Shown here: positions 20,834-31,866 of the stretch, in pieces
How the letters are laid out: each line of letters starts with the position of its first letter
How positions within the stretch are numbered: the first letter of the stretch is position 1
NCBI RefSeq assembly: GCF_000004195.4
Contig: NC_030683.2
Location: 77,779,410 to 77,843,409 of the forward strand
DNA: 64,000 nt
Origin: Xenopus tropicalis
Lineage: Eukaryota; Chordata; Amphibia; Anura; Pipidae
Reading direction: 5' to 3'
The notes under the pieces: generated by a model
The model's input: only the letters and a program-made list of their open reading frames with translations
What the model was told of the DNA's origin: nothing
The model's database searches: none
Made by a program: the position numbers and the translations under genes

Positions 20834-21902
20834 CTTCACTAAAGCCTTTCATTATAAATAAATGTTAATAATAATAATAATAAGTTACAGTGTTATGTTT
20901 CTTGGGGTTTCTTCAAGTCCATGTCCCTGACTTAAGGTCCCTTTGATGTCAGCCCTCATAATGTAAAACCATCTGTCAGAAGATTAATTGAAACTGGACC
21001 TTAAAACATGACAATGAAACTAAATATTGCATTAAATAGAACAGGGAATAGATTCTGCCCAAGGGGTGAATACCACCTGGCATTTTACCAGGGGTGTGTA
21101 GACTTTTTATATCCACTGTATTAGAGTCAATGGTGGACTGTTTCCAAAGAAGAAAATGGCATATCTGTTAACTTTTTGTTAAATACATAATTAAAAAAGA
21201 AACAATTTTACATGGGGAGTACATTCTTTTACACATGACTAAATATATAGCAAGGATCACTGGGAGGAGTTAAAAAGATTAGTACTGTGTCTTAGGGGCA
21301 AGCTCTCAATAAAGTAAAAGTTGCTTATTTTAAAGTTTAAAAAGATTTAACAAAACAGAAGTATCTTTAAACTGGAGTTGTTGCCCAGGGGCTTTCCACA
21401 GAACATAGCTATTACTAAACAGAGTTGTTGATGGTCAGTGGTATTCAGCCTGGCCTCCTCTAAAGCCCTTAGCAATAACTGTGTTCTGCGGGAACCCCTG
21501 CCCAAATAATTTAAATATTTTTAAGATCTAAATAACAAAATTACTTTTATTTGAAGTATTTTTAAATATTTTTGAGAATGTCATTGTTTGAATAGATCAA
21601 GTGAGAGGAGTGAGGGGAATTAGTTCACCGCATCTTTGATAAAATGTGTCATTTTGCTGTGTGCCCACCACTAAAGGAAACTTTTTTTTTTTACATAAGT
21701 ATGGCGTCACCCCCGTTGAGTATTACCTAGCCGTTATAACAGATTTACCACAGACATTTTTCTAAACCACTGACAAAGACTCAAGTCAAAAGTTTTAATA
21801 ATACATTGTACATTTTAATTAAAGCAGATTGTTTGACCCGGATATATTAATAGTAGCTTATAAAAAAGTGGCTCTCATAAAAATGGTTTAAAATGGAAAG
21901 TA
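20834..21902. other. No gene seen
   Basis: AT-rich, with a TAA microsatellite at 20868-20882. Earlier exons of the 20.7-kb gene should lie somewhere from here to 25.8 kb, but I could not identify them. Confidence 0.4.
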
Positions 21903-22490
21903 CAGGTATGGGATCCGTTATCCAGAAAGCAATTATTCCAAAAAATTTGGAATAATGGAAAGGCCACCTCCCATTAAGTCTCTGGAATAATAAAACAGTA
22001 TTGTGTACATACCACAAATGAGATAAAATTAATCCTTATGGAAGCATTCTACTGGGTTTATTTAAAGGTCAGGTCAGTCCATAATATCATTATTTGCTTA
22101 ATAAATGAAAACAAAGTTCTGGTAGCTCTAACTCTTGAAACAATGTAACACAAGCCAGTAGATTGACAGACCTGTCTTGCTGGAGGAGACTGACCTTTTC
22201 AACACTGTTTAAAAAGAAACAACCAGGAGTTTAGCAAATGCTGCTTTCAAGAGCAATTACATTTACAAGTAACTTTTAAAGTACTGAAAATTTTTAATAA
22301 ATTAATATTGGAAAGTTGATTACAATTATGTTTTCTTTTATTAGGCAAAACATTATTTTGGGGGTTAACATGTCCCTTTATGCTTAAATTATTTTTTAGT
22401 AGACTTAAGGCCTGGTGATCCAAATTACAGAAAGAACCCTTATCCGGAAAACCCCAGGTCCCAAGCATTGTGGATAACAGGTCCGCTACT
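21903..22490. repeat. 'ggtatgggatccgttatccagaa' repeat, split by a TTAA MITE
   Basis: Left part starts ACAGGTATGGGATCCGTTAT and reads to ACTGGGTTTATTTAA. Right part resumes about 22381 with AAATTATTTTTTAGTAGACT and ends GATAACAGGTCCGCTACTTG. The two halves together match the uninterrupted copy at 36066-36350. Confidence 0.8.
22062..22380. mobile_element. TTAA-type MITE nested in the preceding repeat
   Basis: Begins TTAAAGGTCAGGTCAGTCC and ends GGGGGTTAACATGTCCCTTTA, opposite in orientation to the family copies at 12083 and 32404. It sits inside the 21903-22490 repeat. Confidence 0.75.
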
Positions 22491-22513
22491 TGTACCACAG
22501 AACTGTGTGTTAT

Positions 22514-23344
22514 TTAAAGGAGAAAGAAAGGCTAATAAAGAGTTAATCTCAAGCTGCAGGCATACCATCAGTTTTCTCAATAGTGCCCTTAAAGGAACAG
22601 TAACACCAAAAAATGAAAGAGCTTTAAAGTAATAAAAATATAATGCACTGTTGCCCTGCACTGGTAAAACTGGTGTGTTTGCTACAGTAACACTACTATA
22701 ATTTATATAATAAGCTGCTGTGTAGCCACGGGGGCAGCCATTCAAGCTGGAAAAAAGAAGAAAAGGCACAGGTTACATAGCAGATAGATCAGTTCTGTAG
22801 AATACAATGGTGTTTTATCTGTTATCTGCTATGTGCCTGTGCCTTTTCTCCTTTGAATGGCTGCCCCCATGGCTACATAGCAGCTTATATATATATAAAT
22901 TATAGTAGACTTTCTGAAGTAAACACACAACTTTTACCAGTGCAGGGCAGCAGCACATTATATTTTAGTTACTTTTATACACTTTCATTTTTTGGTGTTA
23001 CTGTTCTTTTAAGTCTCCCCATATTTCTCCCGTTCAGATGATCAGAAGCCTCATAGGAAAAAAAAAAAAAACCGCTGAGCTCTGTAAACTTCCCATAATG
23101 CCTTGCTCCGGCACCAAGACCAGTGTACATGCTCAGTTTGTAAGACTATGAGAAAGCTTCCTGCTGATCCACATTCCTAAGGGGGGGAGTGAGTTCTTAG
23201 CACTCTTGAGGGAGGGGGGAGCAGGAGAGAGCTGCGTGTCTCTAGCACAGGAAAACAAAGAGACAACAAATCTTTTGACAGAGGACTCAGGGCAGCTGTA
23301 TTTACATAGACCTACTTAGTTTTTTCCTTTCCTTCTCCTTTATA
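22514..23344. mobile_element. TTAA-type element (AAAGGAGAAGGAAAGG family) carrying a nested MITE
   Basis: Starts TTAAAGGAGAAAGAAAGGC and ends CCTTTCCTTCTCCTTTA. The interior reads like the copy at 13452 (GAGTTAATCTCAAGCTGCAG, TTCAGATGATCAGAAGCC, GTACATGCTCAGTTTGTAAG). A complete palindromic MITE is inserted at 22589-23012. Confidence 0.82.
22589..23012. mobile_element. Palindromic AAAGGAACAGTAACACC MITE nested at TTAA
   Basis: TTAAAGGAACAGTAACACC at 22589 and GGTGTTACTGTTCTTTTAA ending 23012 bound a fold-back element of 424 bp, nearly the same size as the copy at 20097-20521. The uninterrupted 13452 copy shows the empty site (GTGCCC followed closely by ATATTTC). Confidence 0.88.
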
Positions 23345-23607
23345 AAAGTTGAGTATATACTATAAACTCTTTTAGATTCATATACAAATTTGTCAGTAAA
23401 AAGTGCATTAAAACACTATTGAGCATTTAATAATAATAACTAATAATATATACACACCATATTGCACATACAGCTTTACAAACACCGCTATGTTAAAACA
23501 TTCTCTTAGAGAAAAGCATTGTCCCAGGTTAGCAATAAGTGACAGGCCTCACAAACTGGTACTCACCCCAGTGAATATGGGTTTTGTTGGTCTTCAGCAG
23601 AAAAACA

Positions 23608-23843
23608 TTAAAGGAGAAGGAAAGGTAAAAATCACTGGGGGGTACCAAATGTTAATCGCTTACCTTTTACTTAGGGCTAGTGCTCCTGTTAGGAAAAAAC
23701 TGCACCAGCCCGGGGTAGCTGCAGCAAGTGTTCCCTCTACCTTCTGTCCCCTGAATCCCAGGGCCGGCGCATGCACAGAAGAGTGAAAAAGCCGAAGAGC
23801 ACAAAGACAGAAGAAGGAAGAGGAGACACTCACTCTCCTTTAA
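23608..23843. mobile_element. TTAA-flanked AAAGGAGAAGGAAAGG MITE, short copy
   Basis: TTAAAGGAGAAGGAAAGG at 23608 and CTCTCCTTTAA ending 23843. It contains the family phrases GCACCAGCCCGGGGTA and CCGGCGCATGCACAG. Confidence 0.78.
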
Positions 23844-23929
23844 GTGGCAGAGCTATCAAATTGTGATTTTAGGCCTTAATACATAAAAACTCACCCACTG
23901 AATTTATCATTTGGTGAACTCTACCTTTC

Positions 23930-24590
23930 ACCCATGGGCAGTGGCCCATGGGGTGATTAGTCGCCCCAGTTAATCTCGGCTACCACAGACAACTGATCTG
24001 CACTAAATGCCTTTCCACAGGCAATAAAGTGAATTGCAATGGAAAGGCATAAGCATAGCTTTGTTTTCGAAAGTGGCACAAAATTTCGTGGTAGCAGAGA
24101 TTTAAAGGACAAGCAAAGGCTAAGTCACTTGGGGGTGCCAAAATGTTAGGCACCCCCAAGTGACTTAAATCGCTTACCTTGTACCCCAGGCTGGTGCCCC
24201 TGTTAGGAGAAAGCAGCACCAGCCCGGGGTACCTGTCGAGAGTGCTTCCTCTTTCCTACTCGCGATGCAGCCAATTGTCCAGGACAAATGCATGCGCAGT
24301 AGAGTGAAAAACCGACTTCTCTGTTCAAAGTTCGGCTTTTCACTCTACTGCGCATGCGCATGCGCGCGCGCGTGATCGTTCAGGAAGGAGGAAGCGCTGC
24401 CAGCTACCCCGGGCTGGTGCTGTTCTCTCTGTACAGGGGCACCAGCCCGGGGTAGAAGGTAAGCGATTAAAGTCACTTGGGGGTGCCTAACATTTTGGCA
24501 CCCCCAAGTGACTTTGCCTTTCCTTCTCCTTTAACCCCGGGTGACTAATCCTCCTGTGGGCCATCAGTCTTAAAGCTATATACACTTCTT
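23930..24590. repeat. 'gactaatctcccc' type repeat split by a TTAA MITE
   Basis: Left part contains GATTAGTCGCCCCAGTTAAT and AATGGAAAGGCATAAGC. Right part resumes at 24535 with CCCCGGGTGACTAATC. Relatives occur at 48690, 58167 and 59577. Confidence 0.7.
24102..24534. mobile_element. TTAA MITE with GC-rich fold-back arms, nested
   Basis: Bounded by TTAA (24102-24105 and 24531-24534). Arms such as AAGTCACTTGGGGGTGCC pair with GGCACCCCCAAGTGACTT, and GCACCAGCCCGGGGTA pairs with TACCCCGGGCTGGTGC. The centre has alternating GCGCATGCGCATGCGCGC. It interrupts the 23930-24590 repeat. Confidence 0.85.
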
Positions 24591-24689
24591 AGTGGTTTCA
24601 GACACAATACTGAAAAGTGAGTAGCTTAAGTGCTGAGTTTAAGTTTTGCTTGGTAAGCCACAGCATAAGATTATTTTTATAATATACAG

Positions 24690-24994
24690 CAGTGCTGTCC
24701 AACTTTTGTGGTGTTGAGGGACGGAATTTGTCTAGCATACATAGTGGAGGGCCGCTAATGGAGGCCAATTTTGACCATTCCCCTTTTTTAAACTGCACCC
24801 ACTTCAAACCCCACCCATGTTATCACAAGACCATGCCCACATTAATGGTGGTAGCGCAGCAAAAACCCAAATGCAGCCTGAATCTAAGGCATGAACCATG
24901 CAGGGGCCCAGTTAATCTCAATACTGATACAATTTAAAGCGTACACAAAAGTAAGCCATTAAAGCAGCCACACAGGGGGGGATCGCCAGCACTG
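24690..24994. mobile_element. hAT-like MITE (CAGTGCTG termini)
   Basis: Starts CAGTGCTGTCCAACTTTTG and ends GATCGCCAGCACTG; the eight terminal bases are inverted repeats of the hAT CAGTG type. The interior GAGGGCCGCTAATGGAGGCC is a known dispersed repeat phrase. No convincing 8-bp target duplication. Confidence 0.55.
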
Positions 24995-25028
24995 ATACTG
25001 TATAGCATGCCCACAGAATTCCCTACAT

Positions 25029-25248
25029 CAGTGATTCCCAATCATTGGCTCAGGAGCAGTGAATTCCTGGCTTGGAGGCAAGGTTTATTTGAATAAAAAC
25101 CCAGTTAAAATGCCAAAAAGAGCCTCCAGTTGGCTGCCAGTCCCCATACGGGCTACCAAATAACCAATCATAGCTCTTATTTGGCACCCCAGGCATTTTC
25201 TTTTTCATTTGAAAGTGGCTCACCGGTTTAAAAGATTGGGGATCCCTG
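25029..25248. mobile_element. hAT-like MITE with 8-bp target duplication
   Basis: Termini CAGTGATTCCCAATC and GATTGGGGATCCCTG, flanked by CCCTACAT (25021-25028) and CCCCACAT (25249-25256), a 7 of 8 match as expected for an aged hAT insertion. Confidence 0.75.
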
Positions 25249-25666
25249 CCCCACATAGTTGGGGCAGTTTACAAGGCTATTGTACATTCCCTCACAGATA
25301 CAGACCATTAACGCTACTGAAACAAACACTACTAGGTGGCACGCTGCTAGCTCATATTGTTGCTGCTGCTGCTGCTGTACAAACTGTAAGTAGAAATTAA
25401 CAAGAAGACCTTAATATGGCTCTCCAGCAGTGTGCCGTGTCCCGCCACTAGCAAGATACAAATCATAGCGCTGCTTTTCCCAGGAACGTTGAAGTGCAGT
25501 ACAATCCAGCGGTACAACCCACTGACAGTACAAAGTGCAGGACTGGGCTGGCCCAGAGGTTAATGGACTGCCCCTGGCCGGCCGTTTTGCATTACTGTCA
25601 CATTCATGTTCTAGGGAGAGCAAGCTAGAGCGCAATCAGCCAACACAGGGCCTGGAAGAAACTCAC

Positions 25667-25900
25667 GGTTTTCTTATTTGTCCAGCACTGTGAAACCGCG
25701 CCCCCTACCTGACACGTGTTTGTCCCCGCCCCTCCCCCCGCCGTTCCACTCCAGCCTCAGTAAGGGGGCGGTGGAAATGTTGAAACTACTTTCTCTGTAG
25801 CGAGAATAGTGCAGAGAGCGCTGATATTTTACTCTGAGCAGTAAATGTAGGCGGGACGAGCGGATGGCAGAGAGAAGGTTACATTGCAGCATTGTGAGAA
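25667..25900 (-). promoter_or_regulatory. GC-rich promoter-like region and possible 5'-untranslated exon
   Basis: 25680-25780 is clearly GC-rich (CCCCGCCCCTCCCCCCGCCG) against an AT-rich background, with GC boxes on the minus strand (GGGGCGGGG, GGGGGCGG) and a CACGTG E-box. On the reverse strand a consensus donor GTGAGT begins at 25666, so a non-coding first exon of a minus-strand gene could end at 25667. It could serve the 20.7-kb gene, the nucleotidyltransferase gene, or both. Transcription in the plus direction is not excluded. Confidence 0.5.
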
Positions 25901-26265
25901 AGTTATTGTACTGTACCTAGTGTTTGAGTGGACTGTCCCAAGCTGTGTGTGGGAATTACTGTAAATTTTTTTTTGACTGGACTGTCCCAAGCAGTGTGTG
26001 GGAATTTCTATTCTTCTCAGAGCTAACATGAACTTTACTAAATAAAAATAAAGCTTTTTTTGCATTGGGTTTTGGTTTGCGTGGTACTGTTACAAACTGG
26101 TAGGAGCCTCCCCTAACACTTTCCCTTACTTCGAGCCAGCGTCCTACCTGACCCTCACATGTGACCTTTTTGTCTCTCCTCTCCTGATACCTGTGATGTT
26201 TAGCATGTGTCTGCTGCCTGTGAGTTTTATTTCACCTAGCTCTTTCCTATACTCACTTTGTCTCC

Positions 26266-26877
26266 CAGTGTCGGACTGGCCCACCAGGATACATACCCCC
26301 AAAGCGGGACAGTCCCGCTTTCTATAGCTCATCCCGCTGGGGGGAGGCTCTGTGTATGGGGGGACTGCCTTCTCTCTATATTTGTATTTATATGTAGGAG
26401 TTGCTATATTGTTTTCCTTAGGTAGTACAGTATGAGGGTATAGCACATTTGCATCTGATCCCACCATTTCAACTATATAAAAGGAGTATTTTTGGAAAAC
26501 AATGGGGTGTGTTAATTGGGGCGTGGCCACAAAAGTGGGTGTGGTCAAAAAAAATTGCTGCGCTGCGCGCGCCAAAACTTTTTGTCCCTCTTTTTGGTTT
26601 TCAAATGTTGGGAGGTATGAGGTTACCAGGAAAACTCCCAGTGGGCCCAGGGGTCAGTGGGCCCTCCTGCTTCTGCCCTTTTGGCCTACTTCATGGTCAT
26701 TCCCTACTTCTGAATGGGAACAAAGAGGAGAAATAGATAGAAGAATAGATGCTAGCATGTAAATAAAAATAATAGGAGAATAAAGAGGTTGGGTGAGGAA
26801 AGGAGGAAAAATATGTTGGAGAGTGGGCCCATGGTCTGAGGTTTCTGGTGGGCCTCTGGGGTCCCAGACCGACACTG
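26266..26877. mobile_element. hAT-like element (CAGTGTCGG termini) with nested repeat
   Basis: Starts CAGTGTCGGACTGGCCCACC and ends GTCCCAGACCGACACTG. The flanking 7-mer TGTCTCC occurs on both sides (26259 and 26878). A second element with CATACCCCC / GGGAGGTATG ends sits at about 26291-26619 and interrupts it. The ORFs across it are not genes. Confidence 0.75.
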
Positions 26878-27442
26878 TGTCTCCCTCCCGCACAGATAAC
26901 TAATGCAGGCAGGCTTGAGCACTCCGTTGACTGCCTACTTCACAGGACTCTCCCCCTTATACGCAATTGCAGCGCCTTGCTATTGGATGATTCCTTTTCC
27001 GTTTTTTTATGAAGCCATTTAAAAGGTAGCGTTCAAGAGAAGAGGAAAGATGGCTTCTCTGTTAAACTTTAGTTGATATGCCCATTCTGGTAATGCAGCT
27101 ATACTTTTAAAGTGTTCTTTATAACAGTATAGTAACTTTTAAAAATAAAATTACAATGGCAGGTTTTTAGAAAAAAGTGTAATAGGTGTCAGTATCGCTT
27201 TAAGTGTCCTTTGACGCACAAAACACATAAGGCTATTTATGTATGACTGTGTATAAATAATAAACTTTGGAATGTTTTTAACATAAACTAAATATTCTTA
27301 ACGTTATTCTGGTGGTGATCCAAAGTTGTGCCAGCTGTTTTTCCATGGTAACTTGTCCTGGGGTCAATGCACCTATTAAAGCCTGGAAAGAGGTAAAAGA
27401 AAATATGTCTATGAAGATTTTCATTCATTCAGGTCATGGTAT

Positions 27443-27508
27443 ATCTAGTATAATTAAATCTAAAGCAACCTAACAAGTCCACTTGCTTTAGATTTAATTA
27501 TACTAGAT
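27443..27508. repeat. Perfect 26-bp stem hairpin with 14-nt loop
   Basis: 27443-27468 and 27483-27508 are exact reverse complements (ATCTAGTATAATTAAATCTA then AAGCAA on the left). It resembles the CTAGTAGAATTAAGTCTAAA phrase at 30329, so it is probably a repeat terminus rather than an RNA gene. Confidence 0.7.
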
Positions 27509-28041
27509 GTAAAAGATAATACAAATAGTTTTTTCTTTTTAAAAAGCTATAAAAAGAGAAGACCAGTTGAAAAGTTACCATTTGTGCACAGGAAACTTTA
27601 GACAACTTTGGAAAACAATTCACTTTATTGCCAGTGGGAAGGCATTTTAGGGAGATTAGTCGCCCAAAGTAGCCAAGATTTAGTTGCAGCGACCTATCTC
27701 CCCACATGCTATCACCTTAGAACCTGGCCTATGCAGTTATTCATGGCTCCAAAATGTATAACCTTGACTTTTGTGATTTACCCTTCTGTGTATGGGTGCA
27801 TAGGATACACTTGTGACGTTCGGCTGGATTTGCTTGATAGAATGTTTGTTTTATAATTGTTTAGTGAAAGCTAACTGGTGATTAGCTTTAGCTACTGATA
27901 AAAATAGGCTTGTATGAATGGAATGCAACAAATTCTTCATATGCTGAAGTCCAGAACTCACAGCTAAAACCTGTACATCAAAAATCATCAGTGCTGGGAG
28001 CAAACCAGGTATGAAGTCTGATTCCTGGTGCACCACTAAAG

Positions 28042-28258
28042 TGAGTAGTGATTAGCAAATCTGTCCCGGTGAAAAATTTGTGAAATGAAGCTACGGCACA
28101 AGTTTTTCAATGCGTCTGCAACTTATTTAACGCTACAGCAACTTTTTTTCTCACTTGGCAAATTTTTGTCATGCTGATTTTTTTGAGAAAATAATTCAAT
28201 CGTAAATGCTCAATTTCACAGCGAATCCATGCCTGCCGAAAAAATTTGCTCATAACTA
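28042..28258. repeat. 'gcaaatctgtcccg' type repeat (hAT MITE)
   Basis: TAGTGATTAGCAAATCTGTC on the left and AAATTTGCTCATAACTAG on the right form degenerate inverted ends. A related copy is at 29958-30240 in the opposite orientation. Confidence 0.6.
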
Positions 28259-28370
28259 GTGAAAATTATTTGTTACTAAATTTCCTTCACTGCATTTTTA
28301 AGAAGCTTAAAACCATGGTGAGTGTTTATAAAAATCTCATTGCATGCCTTGGGTTAAAATTCATAAAATA

Positions 28371-28732
28371 TAGACAAACCACATGGTATGATATGGAAAC
28401 ACTCAAAGAACACCCACTTGTAGTCGAAGCATCCCAACATCTCCAAAGCATACAAAACCAGGAACTTGATCAACAAAACTACGGATCCCCCAGGAGTCAA
28501 CAAATAAATAGAATGTTGGCAACGTATCATCAGTGAGAACCCATTCCCACAAGGCCCAGGAAAAATCAGGTATGAGCTGAAAGTTAAAGTTCAAATTTTA
28601 TTACAAATGTTAAACTAGTTATTGTTTATTAACACTTGCAACTCACAAGACGCAAATGCAAGATAAAAACTATAGCAAATATTGTAATTGTTATGTATGA
28701 TGAACCAAATAAAAACAAAGTTATAAAAAAAA
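28371..28732 (+). mobile_element. L1-type (target-primed) retro-insertion with poly-A tail and 15-bp TSD
   Basis: AAAATTCATAAAATA occurs at 28356-28370 and again at 28733-28747, immediately after an A-run. AATAAA lies about 20 nt before the tail. The insertion site reads TTAAAA, i.e. TTTT/AA on the other strand, the preferred L1 endonuclease cut. The body holds an open frame ending LATYHQ and stop at 28534 that I cannot assign. It is either a 5'-truncated LINE 3' end or a processed retrocopy. Confidence 0.8.
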
Positions 28733-28753
28733 AAAATTCATAAAATAACCATA

Positions 28754-29257
28754 GGGGGCACATTCATTAAAGTACAAATCTGAATCACGAAATCCGATAA
28801 TTTCTGATGCTTGCAAAAGTCACGAAAATTTTGTTCATTTGAATACAAAGATTTTGTACTTACGATCCGAAAGTTCAGAAATTTTTGTATTGAAACTATC
28901 ATTGCAAATGGCGATCCGATAGTCACAAAATTTTCGTATCCAAACGATCATAAACGGCAAGAAAACCTTTCTGACTTTGAACCTTCAGTGCATGATTTTG
29001 GAAGCCTCCCATAGGACTCAATGGCACTCTGCAGCTCCAACCTGGCCCAAGGAAAGTCACGATACCAAAGCTTGAATGAATCCAAAACTTTGGCACTCAT
29101 TGCGACAAATACGGTGTTGTCACACAAATTGTAGCAAAGTAAGAAAAAGTTGCGCAAATTAACAAAAATATTGCAGAAAATACGAAAAAGTTGTAAGCTT
29201 TAGAAAAAATAAAAAATTTTTGTAATCGGACCTGTCGTACTTTAATAAATGTGCCCC
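28754..29257. mobile_element. Harbinger-type MITE (GGGGGCACATTCATTAAAG ends)
   Basis: Left end GGGGGCACATTCATTAAAGT and right end ACTTTAATAAATGTGCCCC are inverted repeats. It belongs with the elements at 13646 and 45973. The flanking duplication is not clear. Confidence 0.75.
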
Positions 29258-29957
29258 TAGGTGTTAGGGTATGAAGTGCTAAATGGAGCCAAAAAGTTCT
29301 TGTCAATAAAAGAAAACCAAGAAAAGGCCTTTATCTAGTGATTTTATATCAAGATGCATTTTGACATGTCTATAAATATTAAAGGTTTGTGCTAACATAC
29401 TTATGCTGCCCATTTTTAGGCACAACTTATGTAAATCTTGAGGGATTTTGTCTGTTTTATATATTTAAATTTTCCATATATTGTGACATCATACTCCACC
29501 TGCCCAGCATGGCTGAAGATGATGTGCCTTTAATGATTGCTGAAGTACTGCTGGCTCATAAACTGTCTGGCATACTCAGAAATAAGGACTGGCATTTCAA
29601 AACAAGAGCAAAACTATTTATAGTTTGTGTAACTTAGTAACCAGTCTGATGTCTGCTTCAGTAATAATTAAATGCTAACCTCTGATTGGATGTTATGGGT
29701 TTCTAGACATGAAACAAACTTTGCAGCTGTTATTACATTGTCTGAATGGGCAGCTTAATGCACTGCTAGTGCATTGAGCTGTGAATGGATTCTTCTTCTC
29801 AACTGTTCATTAATGCACAGTCTAACCTTTGTTTAGTACAGGTTATTAAGGATCAGTAACCAGAATAAAATATGCCCCCCCCAATATTTTTTTTTTAAAA
29901 ATCATCACTTTCCTTTTTATATTAAATGGGTCAAACTGTAATTATTTTGCCTGGGCA

Positions 29958-30240
29958 TTAGTGATGGGCGGAATATTTCAGCAGGCATGGATTCACTGTG
30001 AATGTCAACATTTCACCTTTGGCGGATTATTTCACAAAGCAGGAGAAAAAATTTGCTGCATACAGATTCAAAGCATGACAAAAAAATTGTCACATGCATA
30101 AAAAAATGACGCACGTAAAAAAAATTGCCACACACATCAAAAAATTATCCGTTTTGCGGATTTTTCACCAGTTTGCGAATCTATTTAGAGATTCACAAAT
30201 TTTCTGGCGAAGGGAAACGGGACAGATTTGCTCATCACTA
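29958..30240. repeat. 'gatgagcaaatctgtcccg' MITE
   Basis: Starts TTAGTGATGGGCGGAATATT and ends GGGACAGATTTGCTCATCAC. The interior is runs of TTGTCACATGCATAAAAAA-like units. Same family as 28042-28258. Confidence 0.65.
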
Positions 30241-30324
30241 CATGTTATGCATCACTGCATAATATGCTCAATAGACAATTCTTCTCCATGCATTTCCAGA
30301 AAATGTAGTATTCTTATTACAGTA

Positions 30325-30510
30325 TCTAGTAGAATTAAGTCTAAAACAACTGGACTTTTCTGAGTTTTTCTTGAAAACGTTTCACCACTCATCCGAGTGG
30401 CTTCTTCAGTTCAAATGACTGGTAGGGAATTCCCTGGTATTTAAACTCTTGATGGTAGTAGAGTCACAGACATCCAATCACAATGGTTCCATTGAACTTG
30501 TTCAGTTGTA
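30325..30510. mobile_element. Penelope-like terminal-repeat fragment
   Basis: Contains CTTGAAAACGTTTCACCACT then CATCCGAGTGGCTTCTTCAG, a phrase I associate with Penelope-like element termini in fish and frogs. Related 'fold-and-response' phrases occur at 5930, 45005 and 49015. No coding part. Confidence 0.5.
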
Positions 30511-31076
30511 GTAGTATTCTTATTATTTAACTCACTATTCTACAGCAAGCATCTATATTATATAGAGCCCTAACAAATATGTACTGTTCAGTAAGGAGGG
30601 GTAATTTATTCAAAATCTTTGGATCATTAATAACATAATTTAAATGCTAGAGGCCTATATTATTCAATATAATATGTAATATTTATATATTAAGCATTGT
30701 CTACTAAAGCAACTTAGTAGCTAAAGTTAAAAATACTTGGGTTAAGTACCTTTATGAATAGCTTTAAAATTAGGGATGCACCAAATCCACTATTTTAGGT
30801 TTTGACTAAACCGTGAATCCTTTGTGAAAGATTTCGGCTGAATACTGAACTGAATCTGAAAAGGTTAAAGAAAACCTTGCGCACAGCATGCCTTGAAAAT
30901 TTTTCAACTTCCGTGTTGACAAAAAGTCAGTGATTTTAAAGGAGAAGTAAGTAAGCTTTATCAGAAAGGTCTATGTAAATACAGCCATAAGCACTCACAG
31001 AAAAGTGGCACTAAGTCCTCTATCAAAAGAAACACAGAATTTCTTGTCTCCTTTTTTGTAAACATGATGTTCCAGT

Positions 31077-31866
31077 CAGGGCCGCCATCAGAAATCACAG
31101 GGCCCCTCACAAAAAAAAATTTCTGGGCCCCCCTCCCACAAATACAAAGGACTCACAGACATGAGACATTGGTAGCCAGCAGGGCCCCCCCTAGTACATT
31201 GGTAGCCAGCAGTGCCCCCCACAGTACATTGGTAGCCAGCAGTGTCCCCCCTAGTACATTGGTAGCCAGCAAACCCCCCTAGTACATTGGTAGCCAGCAA
31301 ACCCCCCTAGTACATTGGTAGCCAGCAAACCCCCCTAGTACATTGGTAGCCAGCAAACCCCCCTAGCACATTGGTAGCCAGCAAACCCCCCTAGTACATT
31401 GGTAGCCAGCAAACCTCCCTAGTACATTGGTAGCCAGCAAACCCCCCTAGTACATTGGTAGCCAGCAGTGCCCACCTAGTACATTGGTAGCCAGCAAACC
31501 CCCCTAGTACATTGGTAGCCAGCAAACCCCCCTAGTACATTGGTAGCCAGCAAACCCCCCTAGTACATTGGTAGCCAGCACAGCACAACCCTCCTTGTCT
31601 TGTGCGGCTCCTCCGGCGGCGAGGTTCTTCGTTCCCTACAGCACTGTACTTCTGAGTGCCGAAAGACGCCAGGCCCTTTTATAAGGTTGCGCCCCGTGCG
31701 TACTGACGTGCATGTATGCACGGGGTGCAACCAATAGGATTACCGCTGACCACCAATGACAGGGGCCCGGAATAGATTAAAGGGGGCCCGAGTTAAGAAA
31801 ACTGTAGCACCGCCGGGCCCCCTTTTAAACGACTGTACCCCCTGTGCCCCCCTGATGGTGGCCCTG
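31077..31866. mobile_element. hAT-like element with perfect 8-bp TSD and internal minisatellite
   Basis: Termini CAGGGCCGCCATCAG and CTGATGGTGGCCCTG are inverted repeats. GTTCCAGT lies directly on both sides (31069-31076 and 31867-31874), a perfect 8-bp hAT target duplication. The interior holds a 28-bp minisatellite and a GC-rich region (31600-31760). The ORFs are repeat translations. Confidence 0.88.
31166..31580. repeat. 28-bp minisatellite, about 15 copies
   Basis: The unit contains TAGTACATTGGTAGCCAGCA followed by AACCCCCC. The first copies vary (AGGGCCCCCC, AGTGCCCCCC) and are 29 bp. The array sits inside the hAT-like element at 31077-31866. Confidence 0.9.

Noticed and set aside
25411..25635. 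Minus-strand frame containing L-A-S-G-G-T-R-H, also considered as the missing first exon
   Set aside because: Spacing of the glycine loop is wrong, no phase-0 donor follows, and the region looks like untranslated or promoter sequence.
28246..28536. 96-codon plus-strand frame as a gene
   Set aside because: It starts outside and ends inside an L1-type retro-insertion, so it is a fusion of flank and insert.
31064..31300. Repeated Ser/Ala/Pro frame on the plus strand and Gly/Tyr/Gln-Cys frame on the minus strand
   Set aside because: Direct translation of the 28-bp minisatellite.
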